The notes under the pieces: model-generated | Seen by the model: only the letters and a program-made list of their open reading frames with translations | What the model was told of the DNA's origin: nothing | Database searches by the model: none | Shown: positions 43,686 to 52,700 of the stretch, piece after piece | Layout: every line of letters begins with the position of its first letter | How positions within the stretch are numbered: the first letter of the stretch is position 1 | Assembly (NCBI RefSeq): GCF_900100435.1 | Contig: NZ_FNEX01000002.1 | Coordinates: forward strand, 186,001 to 250,000 | DNA length: 64,000 nucleotides | From: Pedobacter sp. ok626 | Lineage (GTDB): Bacteria > Bacteroidota > Bacteroidia > Sphingobacteriales > Sphingobacteriaceae | Reading direction: 5' to 3' | Position numbers and translations under genes: made by a program

Positions 43686-45002
43686 TTATTTAGCGATCCA
43701 TGATGCAGGATTTTGCGCCACAGCTCCTCTATAAATTTGAAACAGCAGTTCTGGCATATCGCCCGAAGTAGCTACCGTTCCGATATTCTGTTTTGTGCTC
43801 ACATCGTCGCCTGCACTTACGCTTACAGATCTTAAGTTCTGATACACAGTAAAGAACTGTCCATGCTTAATCAAAACATAATGTCTACCTAATGCACTCC
43901 CCACTTTACTGACCTTACCGTTAAACACGGCTCTTACTGCAGCACCTTCCGAAGTTTGAATAGTTATACCCGCATTGTCATAACTAGCCTGACCTTCCTT
44001 ATGCTTTCCGAAACTTTCCGTAATCGATCCAGAAGTTACTGGCCAAGGTAAAGAACCTCTATTGCTTTCAAATGCGGCCGACAATTTTGCAGCTTCAGGT
44101 GTGGCAGCCAAATAACCACTACTACTAGCTTTAGGCTTGGCAACTGCTACTGGTGCAGCCGGTGCAGGTTTATTTTCAGCCTTCGCTTTTGCCGCAGCAG
44201 CGGCGGCAGCGGCAGCAGCAGCTTTCGCTGCTTTTGCAGCGGCTATCCTTGCAGCTTCCTCAGCACGTTTTCTTTCCAATTCAATCTCACGAACAATTGC
44301 CGCCCGGATATTCCGATCAATTTGTGCTTGCTGTTTTTTACGAGTAGCAATATCCTGACGGAACTGCTTTTCCTGCTTACTATATTTATTTAGTACAGCT
44401 GCTTGTTCAGATTTATTCTTACCTAACTTATCTTTTTCATTCTCCTGCTCATGCAAAAGATTACTTTTTTCTTTCAGGTTTTTATCTAGAATAACAATTT
44501 TATAGTTCAGATCTTTTTGAGTCCCCTGTATGTATCCCGCCTGCTTTTTACGATACTGTCCAAATTGCTGCAAATATTTAATCCGTTTATAGGCCTGATT
44601 AAAATCCTTTGCTGCGAAAATAAACATCATCTTATCATAGGCATTTTTATTCCGTTGGGCAAACCTGATCATTCCAGCATATTCCTTCTTTAGCTGCCCC
44701 AGCTGGCCTTTCAGATTAATTACGGTATTGGTATTTTCATGAATCTGATTGTCCAGATTCTTCATCTCAGAGTTGATGACCGTAATCTTATCCTGCATTA
44801 ACTTGATTTTAGTATTTAATGCGTTGATTTGGCTTAAGGTTAACTTTTTATTATTAGCCGTTTTTTTGAGGTTTCGTTGCAACAGATCAATCTCTCTTTG
44901 TATTGCCTCTTTTTTTCTTTTAAGTTCCGAACTGCTTTGGGCAAATGCAACTGATGCGGATAATATAAATAGGAGGAGGAAAAGAAATTTGCTTAGCTTC
45001 AT
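43686..45002 (-). CDS. EnvC-like murein hydrolase activator (M23 fold, zinc site lost)
   Basis: 438 aa: a signal peptide (about 1-21, ending FAQ), a long coiled coil at about 22-235, an Ala/Lys-rich linker (plus-strand 44150-44280), and a LytM/M23 domain at about 320-438. In active M23 enzymes the ligands lie in HxGID and YxH motifs. Here the matching positions read NAGITI and VYQNL, and the last His position reads LLFQI, so all zinc ligands appear lost, as in EnvC. It should therefore activate cell-wall amidases rather than cut peptidoglycan. Confidence 0.85.
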   Translation of the reverse strand: MKLSKFLFLLLFILSASVAFAQSSSELKRKKEAIQREIDLLQRNLKKTANNKKLTLSQINALNTKIKLMQDKITVINSEMKNLDNQIHENTNTVINLKGQLGQLKKEYAGMIRFAQRNKNAYDKMMFIFAAKDFNQAYKRIKYLQQFGQYRKKQAGYIQGTQKDLNYKIVILDKNLKEKSNLLHEQENEKDKLGKNKSEQAAVLNKYSKQEKQFRQDIATRKKQQAQIDRNIRAAIVREIELERKRAEEAARIAAAKAAKAAAAAAAAAAAKAKAENKPAPAAPVAVAKPKASSSGYLAATPEAAKLSAAFESNRGSLPWPVTSGSITESFGKHKEGQASYDNAGITIQTSEGAAVRAVFNGKVSKVGSALGRHYVLIKHGQFFTVYQNLRSVSVSAGDDVSTKQNIGTVATSGDMPELLFQIYRGAVAQNPASWIAK

Positions 45003-45024
45003 TGGGTCAAAAGTATAAAAAAAA

Positions 45025-45819
45025 TCAGTTTATTACTTCATACTTCCCAGGAACACTAAACGGGAAATCAAGTGGAACATTGCGTTCTACATTATAATAT
45101 TCAAGCTCAATGTTCACAATCTTATTGCCCGCCATAGAATTTATCGTCAATCCATTGGGAAACAATGAGCCCCCCAAATCCTGGTAAGCCCCACTATACA
45201 AAACCTTTAAAGCCTGCCCAGCAACTACATCATTAACATTATTTTCGCTAACTTTCATCACCTTATCAAAAAACACTTTATAAATAAGCGCTTCTTTTTC
45301 ACCTTGTAACATCCACTGTCCATCCGTTTTTTCAATTTTCGCCTGATCATTCAAAAAATAAGGGATCGTATTGCCCAATAAAATAGATTCCAACCAATCA
45401 AAACTCAGCTGCTTATTGGTAAACTTATGGATATAACTGAAGGGTTGTTTTAAATATACGCTCTGAAAATTGTTTCGTACCTTAATACTATCTGGTGTAA
45501 TTAAAGCTCTTGCCACCTCGATACCAGCCAATGCAGTAACGCTCACCCAAATACGGCGCCCTTTTTCCATCCGGATGTTCATTGTAGCATTGTTCTTGCT
45601 ACCTCCAAGATCCAACTTTGCCTTTGCTTTAACAGACAGCGTATTAAAAACTAAATCCCGGGACTTCAACAATTGAATATTTTCGGTATTCTTACTGCTT
45701 AATTCCGTCACTGCTGCCGGAGGGTTTGCCACGACGGTTGCTTTTCTTGTTTTACAGGCCAACAAGGTAGTCGAAAGCAAGCCTGCCCACAATAAATTAT
45801 TCCAAATATTTCCGCTCAT
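45025..45819 (-). CDS. DUF4292 outer-membrane lipoprotein
   Basis: 264 aa. A lipobox (LLACKTRK, Cys22) ends an N-terminal signal sequence. The rest is beta-rich, with motifs such as GGSKNNATMNIRMEKGRRIW, DSIKVRNNFQSVYLKQPFSY, and VERNVPLDFPFSVPGKYEVI. This pattern fits the DUF4292 family of Bacteroidota, whose shape recalls LolA/LolB lipoprotein carriers, although the role is unproven. The start overlaps the TPR gene upstream by 23 bp. Confidence 0.82.
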   Translation of the reverse strand: MSGNIWNNLLWAGLLSTTLLACKTRKATVVANPPAAVTELSSKNTENIQLLKSRDLVFNTLSVKAKAKLDLGGSKNNATMNIRMEKGRRIWVSVTALAGIEVARALITPDSIKVRNNFQSVYLKQPFSYIHKFTNKQLSFDWLESILLGNTIPYFLNDQAKIEKTDGQWMLQGEKEALIYKVFFDKVMKVSENNVNDVVAGQALKVLYSGAYQDLGGSLFPNGLTINSMAGNKIVNIELEYYNVERNVPLDFPFSVPGKYEVIN

Positions 45820-46846
45820 AGATCTTTCTATTTAGTTTTTCTGAACCATTACCAGCTGCTTTTGCTTTTTTCCATTCTACCAGTGCCCGCTCTTTCTCAC
45901 CGCTTATAAACAGCACATCACCATACAATTCGAGATAAATCCCATTATCAGTATCCAGCTGCAGGGCTGACTTCACATTTGTTAAAGCCTGGCTGTTTTG
46001 ATTATCCTGATGCAACGCTAGAGCCATAAAGTAATATAAAATAGCCTGATTAGGATAAATTTCTATTGCCGCCTCAGCCGTTTTTATGGCGTCCTTATAC
46101 TGCTTTAAGAGTAACTGTATATTCAAGGCTTGCTCCCAGGCTTTGTAAGGACGTTCTTCTCCTTCCAATACCAATTTAAATTGAGCCAATGCCCCAGGCA
46201 AATCGCCTTTTTTATATAAATCTTCAGCCAGTACCATGGTTTGCTCAACAACTGTTAGCTCCGACTTCCCAAGCTCTTCTTCGCCAGCTGCATTCCCCTT
46301 TGCGCCAGAAGTTACACGTCTTCTTGCGCGGGCAAGTTCGTCAGATGGTCCAAATTTCTTCTCCAACTCATTATACCCCTTCATCGCCTCAGCAGTTTTT
46401 CCCGCCATCAAATAAGCATTGGACCTATCAAAATAATAATCAGGCTTATCTGGTGAAAGCCGAACAAGCTGGTTCAAAACTCCAGCCATGGCATTCATAT
46501 CACCCTTACGTTTATACAATTCGGCCATCAACATCCAGTACCATGTATTGTTAGTTTCCAAAGCTGTAGCCTTTTTTATGGCCATTTCCGCTTCATAAAG
46601 ATTATTCTGCCTATAATTTACAATAGCAATTTCATAATAAACGGCAGCATTCTTAGGATCTAGTTGTAATATCTTGTTGAAACTCTCATTTGCCCTACTG
46701 TAATCCTCATTTAGCTTATCACGTAAACCGGCAAAATAAAGCACTTTTATCATGGCTGTATCCGTCAACGGCACCGTAGGCCGCTGAGCAAACAATGCAG
46801 AAGCATTGCCCAACAACACCAATAAAAGCACTTTAATTTGTTTCAT
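45797..46846 (-). CDS. Secreted TPR-repeat protein
   Basis: 349 aa with a signal peptide of about 20 residues (ASALFAQ). Tetratricopeptide repeats run through most of the chain: LQLDPKNAAVYYEIAIVNY, ALETNNTWYWMLMAELYK, LSPDKPDYYFDRSNAYL, EIYPNQAILYYFMALALH, and LDTDNGIYLELYGDVLF. These form a scaffold for protein contacts in the periplasm. It sits between dut (immediately adjacent) and the DUF4292 gene (23-bp overlap). Confidence 0.85.
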   Translation of the reverse strand: MKQIKVLLLVLLGNASALFAQRPTVPLTDTAMIKVLYFAGLRDKLNEDYSRANESFNKILQLDPKNAAVYYEIAIVNYRQNNLYEAEMAIKKATALETNNTWYWMLMAELYKRKGDMNAMAGVLNQLVRLSPDKPDYYFDRSNAYLMAGKTAEAMKGYNELEKKFGPSDELARARRRVTSGAKGNAAGEEELGKSELTVVEQTMVLAEDLYKKGDLPGALAQFKLVLEGEERPYKAWEQALNIQLLLKQYKDAIKTAEAAIEIYPNQAILYYFMALALHQDNQNSQALTNVKSALQLDTDNGIYLELYGDVLFISGEKERALVEWKKAKAAGNGSEKLNRKIYERKYLE

Positions 46847-47278
46847 TTATTTACCCGTATGTCCGTAACCACCCGCACCACGAGCTGTATCACTTAATTC
46901 TTCAACTATATTCCAAGCGATAGTCTCATGCTTTGCAATCACCATTTGTGCAATCCTATCACCATTGTTTACCACGAAATCAGTATCCGACAAATTAACT
47001 AACAGTACTTTAATCTCTCCACGGTAATCGGCATCGATGGTACCTGGTGAATTTACAATACTGATGCCATGTTTATAAGCCAAACCACTACGTGGACGAA
47101 TCTGCGCCTCAAAACCAACCGGAAGCTCAATATACAAACCAGTTGGAACCAAAACACGCTGCAAAGGTTTAATGGTAATTTCAGTTTCTATAAAAGCGCG
47201 CATATCCATACCTGCTGCATGTGCAGTTTCATATTGTGGCAATGGATGCCCGGAATTGTTAATAATATTTATGTTCAT
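46847..47278 (-). CDS. dut: dUTP diphosphatase
   Basis: 143 aa, standard trimeric dUTPase length. The five motifs are present: AGMDMRAF (1), [11 protein letters not shown] (2), [11 protein letters not shown] (3, with the catalytic Asp), [11 protein letters not shown] (4), and [10 protein letters not shown] (5). It hydrolyses dUTP to dUMP, keeping uracil out of DNA. The start overlaps the flippase stop by 4 bp. Confidence 0.96.
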   Translation of the reverse strand: MNINIINNSGHPLPQYETAHAAGMDMRAFIETEITIKPLQRVLVPTGLYIELPVGFEAQIRPRSGLAYKHGISIVNSPGTIDADYRGEIKVLLVNLSDTDFVVNNGDRIAQMVIAKHETIAWNIVEELSDTARGAGGYGHTGK

Positions 47279-48759
47279 CTTTTTTTCAATATAAGTTTCA
47301 ACTGATCCTTTTCAAAATAAATAATCGCTGCCAAAAAGGACAATAACAGCGCATTACCAATATAAATATTCCTGTTAAATACCCAAAAGGAAAGCACCAC
47401 CAATACGACTGAAACCAGCAGGTAAGCAATAATCCTTTTTAAATCATAAGGTATGGGATAATACTTTTGTCCCAAAACATAGGAGATGACCATCATTACA
47501 AAATACGCCAGCATAGATACCCACGCAGATCCCATATAACTGTATCTAGGAATCAAGACAAAATTCATCACTATAGTAATAACGGCTCCAACGATGGAAA
47601 TGTATAAACCGAAACGTGTTTGATCTGACAATCGATACCAAATGGACAAATTCATGTAAACCCCCAGACATACATAACCAAATAACAGGTATGGAACTGC
47701 GGGCAACCCAACCCAGTATTCGCTTTTGCGAATAAAGTATTTCAAAATCTCGATATTGGCAATCAGTCCCACAAACAATAGCGCCAGCGCGATCACAAAA
47801 TAATGAAGGATTGTCGCGTAAGTTTTTTTTGCATTTGCATTTTTAGCATGGCTAAAGAAGAAAGGCTCAGCTCCCAACCTAAAAGCTGTAATAAAAATGC
47901 TTATAAATATCGCTATCTTACAGACTGCACCATATATCCCCACCTCATGATCTGCAATTTTATCAGGCAGCAACTGGCTCAACACGATCTTATCCAAATT
48001 CTCATTTACAATAAATGATAAATTAGCCACCAGAATAGGCCATGAATAAGAGAACATCTTACCAAAAAGTTCCTTATCAAATTTAAGCTGGAGTTTCAAA
48101 AACTCAGGCAACAACAATACAAAGGTTACTAAACTGGCAATTAAGTTAGCCACAAAAACGTAACCCACCCAAACGCCTCTGTACCATGACTCCAACCATG
48201 TTGCCAAGGGCCATTGATGCTTAATGACCAATGGAATAATATAAATAAACACCAAATTAAACCCGACAAAACACCCGATATTAAGGAATTTAATCACACT
48301 ATATTTAAAAGCTTTATTGTCGGCTCTGAGTTTTGCAAATGGAATAACACAGATTGCATCAATAAATAGAATACCTATAAAAAGCTGTACATAAGTTTTA
48401 TAATCACTTAATTGCTTCGGATCATCCGTTAAATATCCTGAAATAGGATTAGAAAGCACCAATCCACTAATTAGAAACAGTATCGAAATAAAGGCTATAC
48501 ATAAAAAGGAATTGTTATAAACTTCCTGCTTTTTATCCTCATGCTTGTTCAAGTAACGGAAATAAGTACTTTCCATTCCAAAGGCCAACACCGCATTGAT
48601 CATAGAAGCATAAGCATACATGGTTGTAAATATCCCATAAGTCCCGGCAGCAAATTTGCCGGTATAAATTGGCGTCAGGATAAAGTTAAACAGTCTGGAA
48701 AAAACAGTACTGATACCGTAAACTGCAGTCTGTCCTAAAAACTTTTTTAATACTGACAT
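47275..48759 (-). CDS. Wzx-like polysaccharide flippase (MATE/MVF superfamily)
   Basis: 494 aa with 12-14 predicted transmembrane helices. The N-terminus [20 protein letters not shown] is typical for polysaccharide exporters of the RfbX/Wzx group, and the second half carries a polysaccharide-biosynthesis C-terminal region ([20 protein letters not shown]). It would flip lipid-linked sugar repeat units across the inner membrane. No glycosyltransferase is nearby, so the polymer is unknown. It starts exactly next to the acylphosphatase stop. Confidence 0.85.
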   Translation of the reverse strand: MSVLKKFLGQTAVYGISTVFSRLFNFILTPIYTGKFAAGTYGIFTTMYAYASMINAVLAFGMESTYFRYLNKHEDKKQEVYNNSFLCIAFISILFLISGLVLSNPISGYLTDDPKQLSDYKTYVQLFIGILFIDAICVIPFAKLRADNKAFKYSVIKFLNIGCFVGFNLVFIYIIPLVIKHQWPLATWLESWYRGVWVGYVFVANLIASLVTFVLLLPEFLKLQLKFDKELFGKMFSYSWPILVANLSFIVNENLDKIVLSQLLPDKIADHEVGIYGAVCKIAIFISIFITAFRLGAEPFFFSHAKNANAKKTYATILHYFVIALALLFVGLIANIEILKYFIRKSEYWVGLPAVPYLLFGYVCLGVYMNLSIWYRLSDQTRFGLYISIVGAVITIVMNFVLIPRYSYMGSAWVSMLAYFVMMVISYVLGQKYYPIPYDLKRIIAYLLVSVVLVVLSFWVFNRNIYIGNALLLSFLAAIIYFEKDQLKLILKKR

Positions 48760-49038
48760 CTATTTCTTAATGATTTCAAAATTCTGATAGTTCTTCACTT
48801 CTCCAGGCCTAACTTCTACATTTTCAATCTTAGCCCGATCCGTCCCCTCGTTACACCAATCTAAAAAAACTTCCAGTAAGGTATCATCTCCTTCGGCCTC
48901 TAAATAAACGCTACCGTCTTTTTCATTTCTGATCATCCCCCTAACCCCCATCTGGTCGGCTACAACCTTGGTTACAGCCCTAAAAGATACGCCTTGTACT
49001 TTTCCAGTAATCTTAATTTGTATATGTTTTATTTCCAT
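48760..49038 (-). CDS. Acylphosphatase
   Basis: 92 aa from the ATG at 49038. The longer frame from 49098 would overlap the upstream gene and precedes the family start. Family motif TGKVQGVSFRAVTK holds the catalytic Arg20, and GMIRNEKDGSV holds the catalytic Asn38. It hydrolyses acyl phosphates in the cytosol. It is 8 bp after the nitronate monooxygenase stop. Confidence 0.93.
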   Translation of the reverse strand: MEIKHIQIKITGKVQGVSFRAVTKVVADQMGVRGMIRNEKDGSVYLEAEGDDTLLEVFLDWCNEGTDRAKIENVEVRPGEVKNYQNFEIIKK

Positions 49039-49046
49039 GTGTACTT

Positions 49047-49994
49047 TTATAATTTGATCGATGCAATCCGCTCTTTCTCCCTCAAAAACTCGTCCCAAAT
49101 CGACATTAGTATCTCTGCTGCTGGCTTTATCTCTTTCAACATTGCCGACACTTGTCCTATTTCCAATTCTCCTTGTTCTATATCGCCCTCAAACATACCT
49201 AATTTAGCGCGTGCCCTACCTAAAATTCTCATTAGCGTATCCTTGTCTGCACCACTGGCTTCCGCCTCGGCGATGACATCCGCAAACTCATTTTTAAGCA
49301 AACGAACAGGAACAACTTTTTTCATCCTCAATTTCGTATCTCCTTCCGCAGCATGTATGATTTTATCTTTAAACTGAGGGTGTCCTGAAGATTCCTCAGC
49401 AACAGCAAATGCCGAACCTATTTGCACCCCATCAGCGCCTAAAGCAATCGCTGCTAGCATTGCCCTACCACTTCCAATCCCACCGGCAGCAATAACCGGT
49501 ATTTTAACCACGTCGCAAACCATAGGAATCAAACACATTGTGGTGGTTTCTTCTCTACCATTGTGCCCCCCAGCTTCAAAGCCTTCGGCAACAATAGCAT
49601 CAACCCCACAGGCTTCCGCTTTTAACGCAAATTTGGTATTAGCAACAACGTGCACAACTTTAATACCCTTTTCTTTTAAAAAACTTGTCCAAATGGCTGG
49701 ATTACCTGCCGACGTAAACACTATCCGTACCCCTTCATCAACAATGATCTTCATCACGTTTTCCACATTCGGATAAAGCAAAGGGACATTTACCGCAAAA
49801 GGTTTTGTGGTGGCCGCTTTACACTTTCTAATATGATCCAGTAAAACATCCGGATACATTGACCCGGCTCCAATAATCCCCAAACCACCTGCATTAGCAA
49901 CCGCCGAGGCCAGTCGCCAACCACTACACCATACCATTCCAGCCTGGATAATCGGGTATTTTATCCCAAATAGCTCAGTAATTCTATTTGCCAT
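49047..49994 (-). CDS. Nitronate monooxygenase / NAD(P)H-dependent flavin oxidoreductase
   Basis: 315 aa, a TIM-barrel flavoprotein: YPIIQAGMVWCSGWRLASAV, AVNVPLLYP, VAEGFEAGGHNGREETTTMC (region of the catalytic His), and VIAAGGIGSGRAMLAAIALGADGVQIGSAF. It oxidises alkyl nitronates or may be FabK-like (enoyl-ACP reductase). The GHNGR segment fits the 2-nitropropane dioxygenase family; the two functions cannot be separated by eye. Confidence 0.87.
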   Translation of the reverse strand: MANRITELFGIKYPIIQAGMVWCSGWRLASAVANAGGLGIIGAGSMYPDVLLDHIRKCKAATTKPFAVNVPLLYPNVENVMKIIVDEGVRIVFTSAGNPAIWTSFLKEKGIKVVHVVANTKFALKAEACGVDAIVAEGFEAGGHNGREETTTMCLIPMVCDVVKIPVIAAGGIGSGRAMLAAIALGADGVQIGSAFAVAEESSGHPQFKDKIIHAAEGDTKLRMKKVVPVRLLKNEFADVIAEAEASGADKDTLMRILGRARAKLGMFEGDIEQGELEIGQVSAMLKEIKPAAEILMSIWDEFLREKERIASIKL

Positions 49995-50012
49995 ATTGCT
50001 AATAACCTTTCA

Positions 50013-51191
50013 TTAAAATAGTCGCTTTACCATATCTCCTAAAATCACTTTACCACTCTTTTCTGTAAATTCAACCAGATTTATCCCGGGCTGCTTACCC
50101 AGTTCAAAACTCCCAAAACGCCTATCGATTTCCAAAAATTCGGCTCCGTTAAAGGTAGCCCATTTTAGCAATTCTTCTGTCGGTACATCAAATCGCTCCT
50201 GCAACAAGTTCATCTCCGAAAGAATGCTTAAACTATCATTACTGGCCAAACTATCTGTTCCCAAAGTAATTCTTAAGCCTGCTGCCCGCATCATATTTAC
50301 ATCCGGCAACATATTTTCTATATATAAATTTGCGTTTGGACATAAACACCAATACAAATTGGGATGAATACTTGTAGCATAAGCTACATCTGCAGCTGAA
50401 GTATAAGTATTGTGTACCAGTAAAGTTTTCAAATCCGGTGACAGCAGGGGTAAATAGGTCTGCAGCGATGTTTTTCCCGAAGGTTCAAAAAAGCTGATAT
50501 CCTGTCCTAAAAACTTAAAAAGCGCCAAAAAACCACCGGTCTTTTGCTCAAAAAAAGCATTTTCATCTGCAGTTTCCTGATTATGTATTGTCACAGGCCC
50601 GTCCTGATATTCTGCATATGCATTCAGTTCCCGAAATAATTCAGGAGATACTGAATAAGGAGCATGGGGTACAATAGAAACAGGCAAGGGGCTCAGGTCA
50701 TCTTTAAACTGCTTTGCCCTTTTCATCGCCTCTTTAGCCAGATCAGGATTAAAGCCCATAATTTCTAAAAATGTATGGTAATAAACCGGAGTATTCACTT
50801 TTAGTGCTTTTGAGATGAGTTGGTTACAGATATCGCCAACGGCCACAATCCCATTCTCGTACATCTCAATATCTGCTTTCAATATGGCCAGATTCAGCTC
50901 ATATTCATCAGAAGTTCTCAATTTAATCACTGCCTTCACAAAGTCAGGTAATCCTGTGTGCTTCGATATTTGGCCTTTAAGGTTCGACAACTCAATATGG
51001 CAATGCGTATTTACAAAGCCTGGAACCAACAATCCATCATGATATTGAATATCATTTAATTGCTTTTCCTTGGCTTCCTCAGGGGTGTAGACACCTTTAA
51101 TAGTTCCTATCGAATCAATCGAAAGTACTCCATTTTTTATTGGTGGGCCAACTACAGGATAAACATAGGTTGCTGAAATATGAGAAATCAT
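50013..51191 (-). CDS. Amidohydrolase-family metal-dependent hydrolase
   Basis: 392 aa from the ATG at 51191; the longer frame from 51197 begins with TTG. The metal-binding motif NTHCHIELSNLKGQI follows LLVPGFV. Further ligands are in IVPHAPYSVSP, TIHNQETADENAFF, LLVHNTY, and GTDSLASNDSLSILSEM. This is the chlorohydrolase/S-adenosylhomocysteine-deaminase-like group. The substrate is not readable (an amino-substituted purine-like compound is typical). It leads the minus-strand run on this side, and a -7-like box lies directly at its start codon. Confidence 0.85.
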   Translation of the reverse strand: MISHISATYVYPVVGPPIKNGVLSIDSIGTIKGVYTPEEAKEKQLNDIQYHDGLLVPGFVNTHCHIELSNLKGQISKHTGLPDFVKAVIKLRTSDEYELNLAILKADIEMYENGIVAVGDICNQLISKALKVNTPVYYHTFLEIMGFNPDLAKEAMKRAKQFKDDLSPLPVSIVPHAPYSVSPELFRELNAYAEYQDGPVTIHNQETADENAFFEQKTGGFLALFKFLGQDISFFEPSGKTSLQTYLPLLSPDLKTLLVHNTYTSAADVAYATSIHPNLYWCLCPNANLYIENMLPDVNMMRAAGLRITLGTDSLASNDSLSILSEMNLLQERFDVPTEELLKWATFNGAEFLEIDRRFGSFELGKQPGINLVEFTEKSGKVILGDMVKRLF

Positions 51192-51194
51192 ACG

Positions 51195-51202
51195 CAAATA
51201 AA
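51195..51202 (-). promoter_or_regulatory. Predicted -7-like box (TTTATTTG) touching the amidohydrolase start codon
   Basis: On the minus strand TTTATTTG differs from TAnnTTTG at one base and ends 3 nt before the ATG at 51191, so the message would be leaderless. Confidence 0.3.
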
Positions 51203-51266
51203 AGATTTTTCCATCTAAAAACCACTATAGCCTCCGGGGCTTCAAACAATATGAATAAAATAGGAC

Positions 51267-51308
51267 ATCGATTAATTTTATATAGAGATCGATTATATTT
51301 GTAGAGAG
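51267..51308. repeat. Tandem 21-bp repeat at the WYL-regulator promoter
   Basis: 51267-51287 and 51288-51308 match at 17 of 21 positions, both beginning ATCGATTA. The second copy includes the -7 box TATATTTG (51294-51301), 15 bp before the regulator ATG at 51317. The spacing is two helical turns, as expected for paired operator sites. Confidence 0.5.
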
Positions 51309-51316
51309 AATAACTT

Positions 51317-52009
51317 ATGAACCGCATAGACCGACTTTTTGGCATACTTCTACTATTACAAACGAAGAAATATATTTCTGCGGATAAGATCGCAGACCAA
51401 TTTCAAATCAGCACCAGAACGGTTTATCGCGATATCAAGGCCTTACTAGAACAGGGTGTGCCCATCAGTTTCGAACAACCCAAGGGATATTATATTGTTC
51501 AAGGATATTTCCTGCCGCCAGTTTCTTTTTCTTCCGATGAAGCAAATGCCTTACTGATCATGGAGCGATTGGTATCACGTTTTGCAGACAAATCTATCTT
51601 TACCAATTATACCTCGGCGCTTAACAAGGTAAAGGCTGTATTAAAGCATACTCAAAAAGAAAAACTGGAACTCCTTAGTCAAAGCATCAAATTTCAATTG
51701 AACCATGAATGGCTCCCTGAGGAATTCGACCATCTGGCAGATCTGCAGAACGCCATTTCCGGCAAGTATATCATTGAGATCGATTATCAGAACCTAAATA
51801 AAGAAAGCAGCAAGCGCGAAGTTGAGGCGATCGGACTCGTATTTTACGCCTACAACTGGCACCTTATTGCCTGGTGTCATCTGCGTAATGAGTACCGTGA
51901 TTTTAGGGCATCCAGGATCGTTCGCATCAGGTCACTGGACGCTCCTTTCAAAAAAACTCCCCACATGTCACTCAACGAATACATGAAACTCCTTCCTGTA
52001 GACTATTAG
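51317..52009 (+). CDS. YafY-type helix-turn-helix regulator with WYL domain
   Basis: 230 aa. The N-terminal HTH_11 domain (RIDRLFGILLLLQTKKYISA, then STRTVYRDIKALLEQGVP) is followed by a WYL domain at about 135-205 (AISGKYIIEIDYQ, AIGLVFYAYNWHLIAWCHLRN, DFRASRIVRIR). WYL domains sense small ligands, including nucleic-acid derived ones, and members often repress or activate DNA-damage or detoxification genes. The promoter has TATATTTG at 51294-51301. It stands 106 bp before a DinB gene, a frequent pairing. Confidence 0.9.
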   Translation: MNRIDRLFGILLLLQTKKYISADKIADQFQISTRTVYRDIKALLEQGVPISFEQPKGYYIVQGYFLPPVSFSSDEANALLIMERLVSRFADKSIFTNYTSALNKVKAVLKHTQKEKLELLSQSIKFQLNHEWLPEEFDHLADLQNAISGKYIIEIDYQNLNKESSKREVEAIGLVFYAYNWHLIAWCHLRNEYRDFRASRIVRIRSLDAPFKKTPHMSLNEYMKLLPVDY

Positions 52010-52115
52010 TGGCGGTAAAATCAATTTAATTGTAATTCAAAAAACAGACTGCCATAGGGTTGTCATTGCCACTTCTTTAATTTGTGTTATTAATCCAAAC
52101 ATTAAAAAACATAAT

Positions 52116-52610
52116 ATGATGAGTAGAATTAAAATGTTCCTTAAAGAAATGGACGAGGCCGCAGTAACCACCCGCAAAATGCTGGAAAGGATACCAACTG
52201 ATAAATTTGACTGGCAGCCACATCCTAAAAGCATGACGGTGAAAAGACTGGCCACCCATATTGCCGAACTTCCTTCCTGGATTACCATGGCGCTGACGAC
52301 TGATGGGCTTGATTTTGCAGACAACCCTTATCAGCAGGAAAACGTAAATACCACAGAAGAGTTGCTGGCTTATTTCGAAAAATCATTGCAGGATGGACGT
52401 AGTCACCTTATCGAAAAGTATGAAGAGGTCCTCGACAGGGATTGGACTTTAAGAAATGGAAAGCAGGTCTATAGTGTCGAGCCTAAGGCCGATGTAATCC
52501 GGATGAGCTTAAATCAGACTGTTCATCACCGGGCACAACTAGGTGTGTATTTAAGACTATTGGAGATCCCTATTCCGGGTAGTTACGGACCAAGTGCAGA
52601 CGAAATGTAG
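52116..52610 (+). CDS. DinB-family metal-dependent protein
   Basis: 164 aa four-helix bundle: LERIPTDKFDWQPHPKSMTV, RLATHIAELPSW (first His ligand), and NQTVHHRAQLGVYLRLLEI (two His ligands). The DinB/YfiT group binds divalent metal and thiol cofactors in some members; here the substrate is unknown. Two ATGs (52116, 52119) are possible. It is likely controlled by the upstream WYL regulator. Confidence 0.9.
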   Translation: MMSRIKMFLKEMDEAAVTTRKMLERIPTDKFDWQPHPKSMTVKRLATHIAELPSWITMALTTDGLDFADNPYQQENVNTTEELLAYFEKSLQDGRSHLIEKYEEVLDRDWTLRNGKQVYSVEPKADVIRMSLNQTVHHRAQLGVYLRLLEIPIPGSYGPSADEM

Positions 52611-52648
52611 ATTCATATTTCAAAGCATAAAAATATTTTCATAGTTTA

Positions 52649-52697
52649 TATGGGTATAAATTGATTTCTTTGTAAATAATTTCAATTTATACCCATA
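52649..52697. repeat. Perfect 16-bp inverted repeat at the rluF promoter and leader
   Basis: TATGGGTATAAATTGA (52649-52664) and its exact reverse complement (52682-52697) flank a 17-nt spacer holding TTTCTTTG, a near -7 box. The right arm ends 3 bp before the rluF ATG at 52701. It lacks a T-run, so an operator or a translation-controlling hairpin is more likely than a terminator. Confidence 0.6.
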
Positions 52698-52700
52698 CCC

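Noticed and set aside
44150..44280. Repetitive GCA/GCT stretch that looked like a microsatellite
   Set aside because: It encodes the Ala-rich linker of the EnvC-like protein in frame, so it is coding low complexity, not a separate repeat.
44137..44358. Ala-rich plus-strand frame of 73 aa
   Set aside because: Produced by the Ala/Lys-rich linker of the EnvC-like gene read backwards; low complexity only.
52037..52324. 95-aa minus-strand frame over the DinB gene
   Set aside because: Antisense shadow of DinB, which has its three His ligands in the plus-strand frame.
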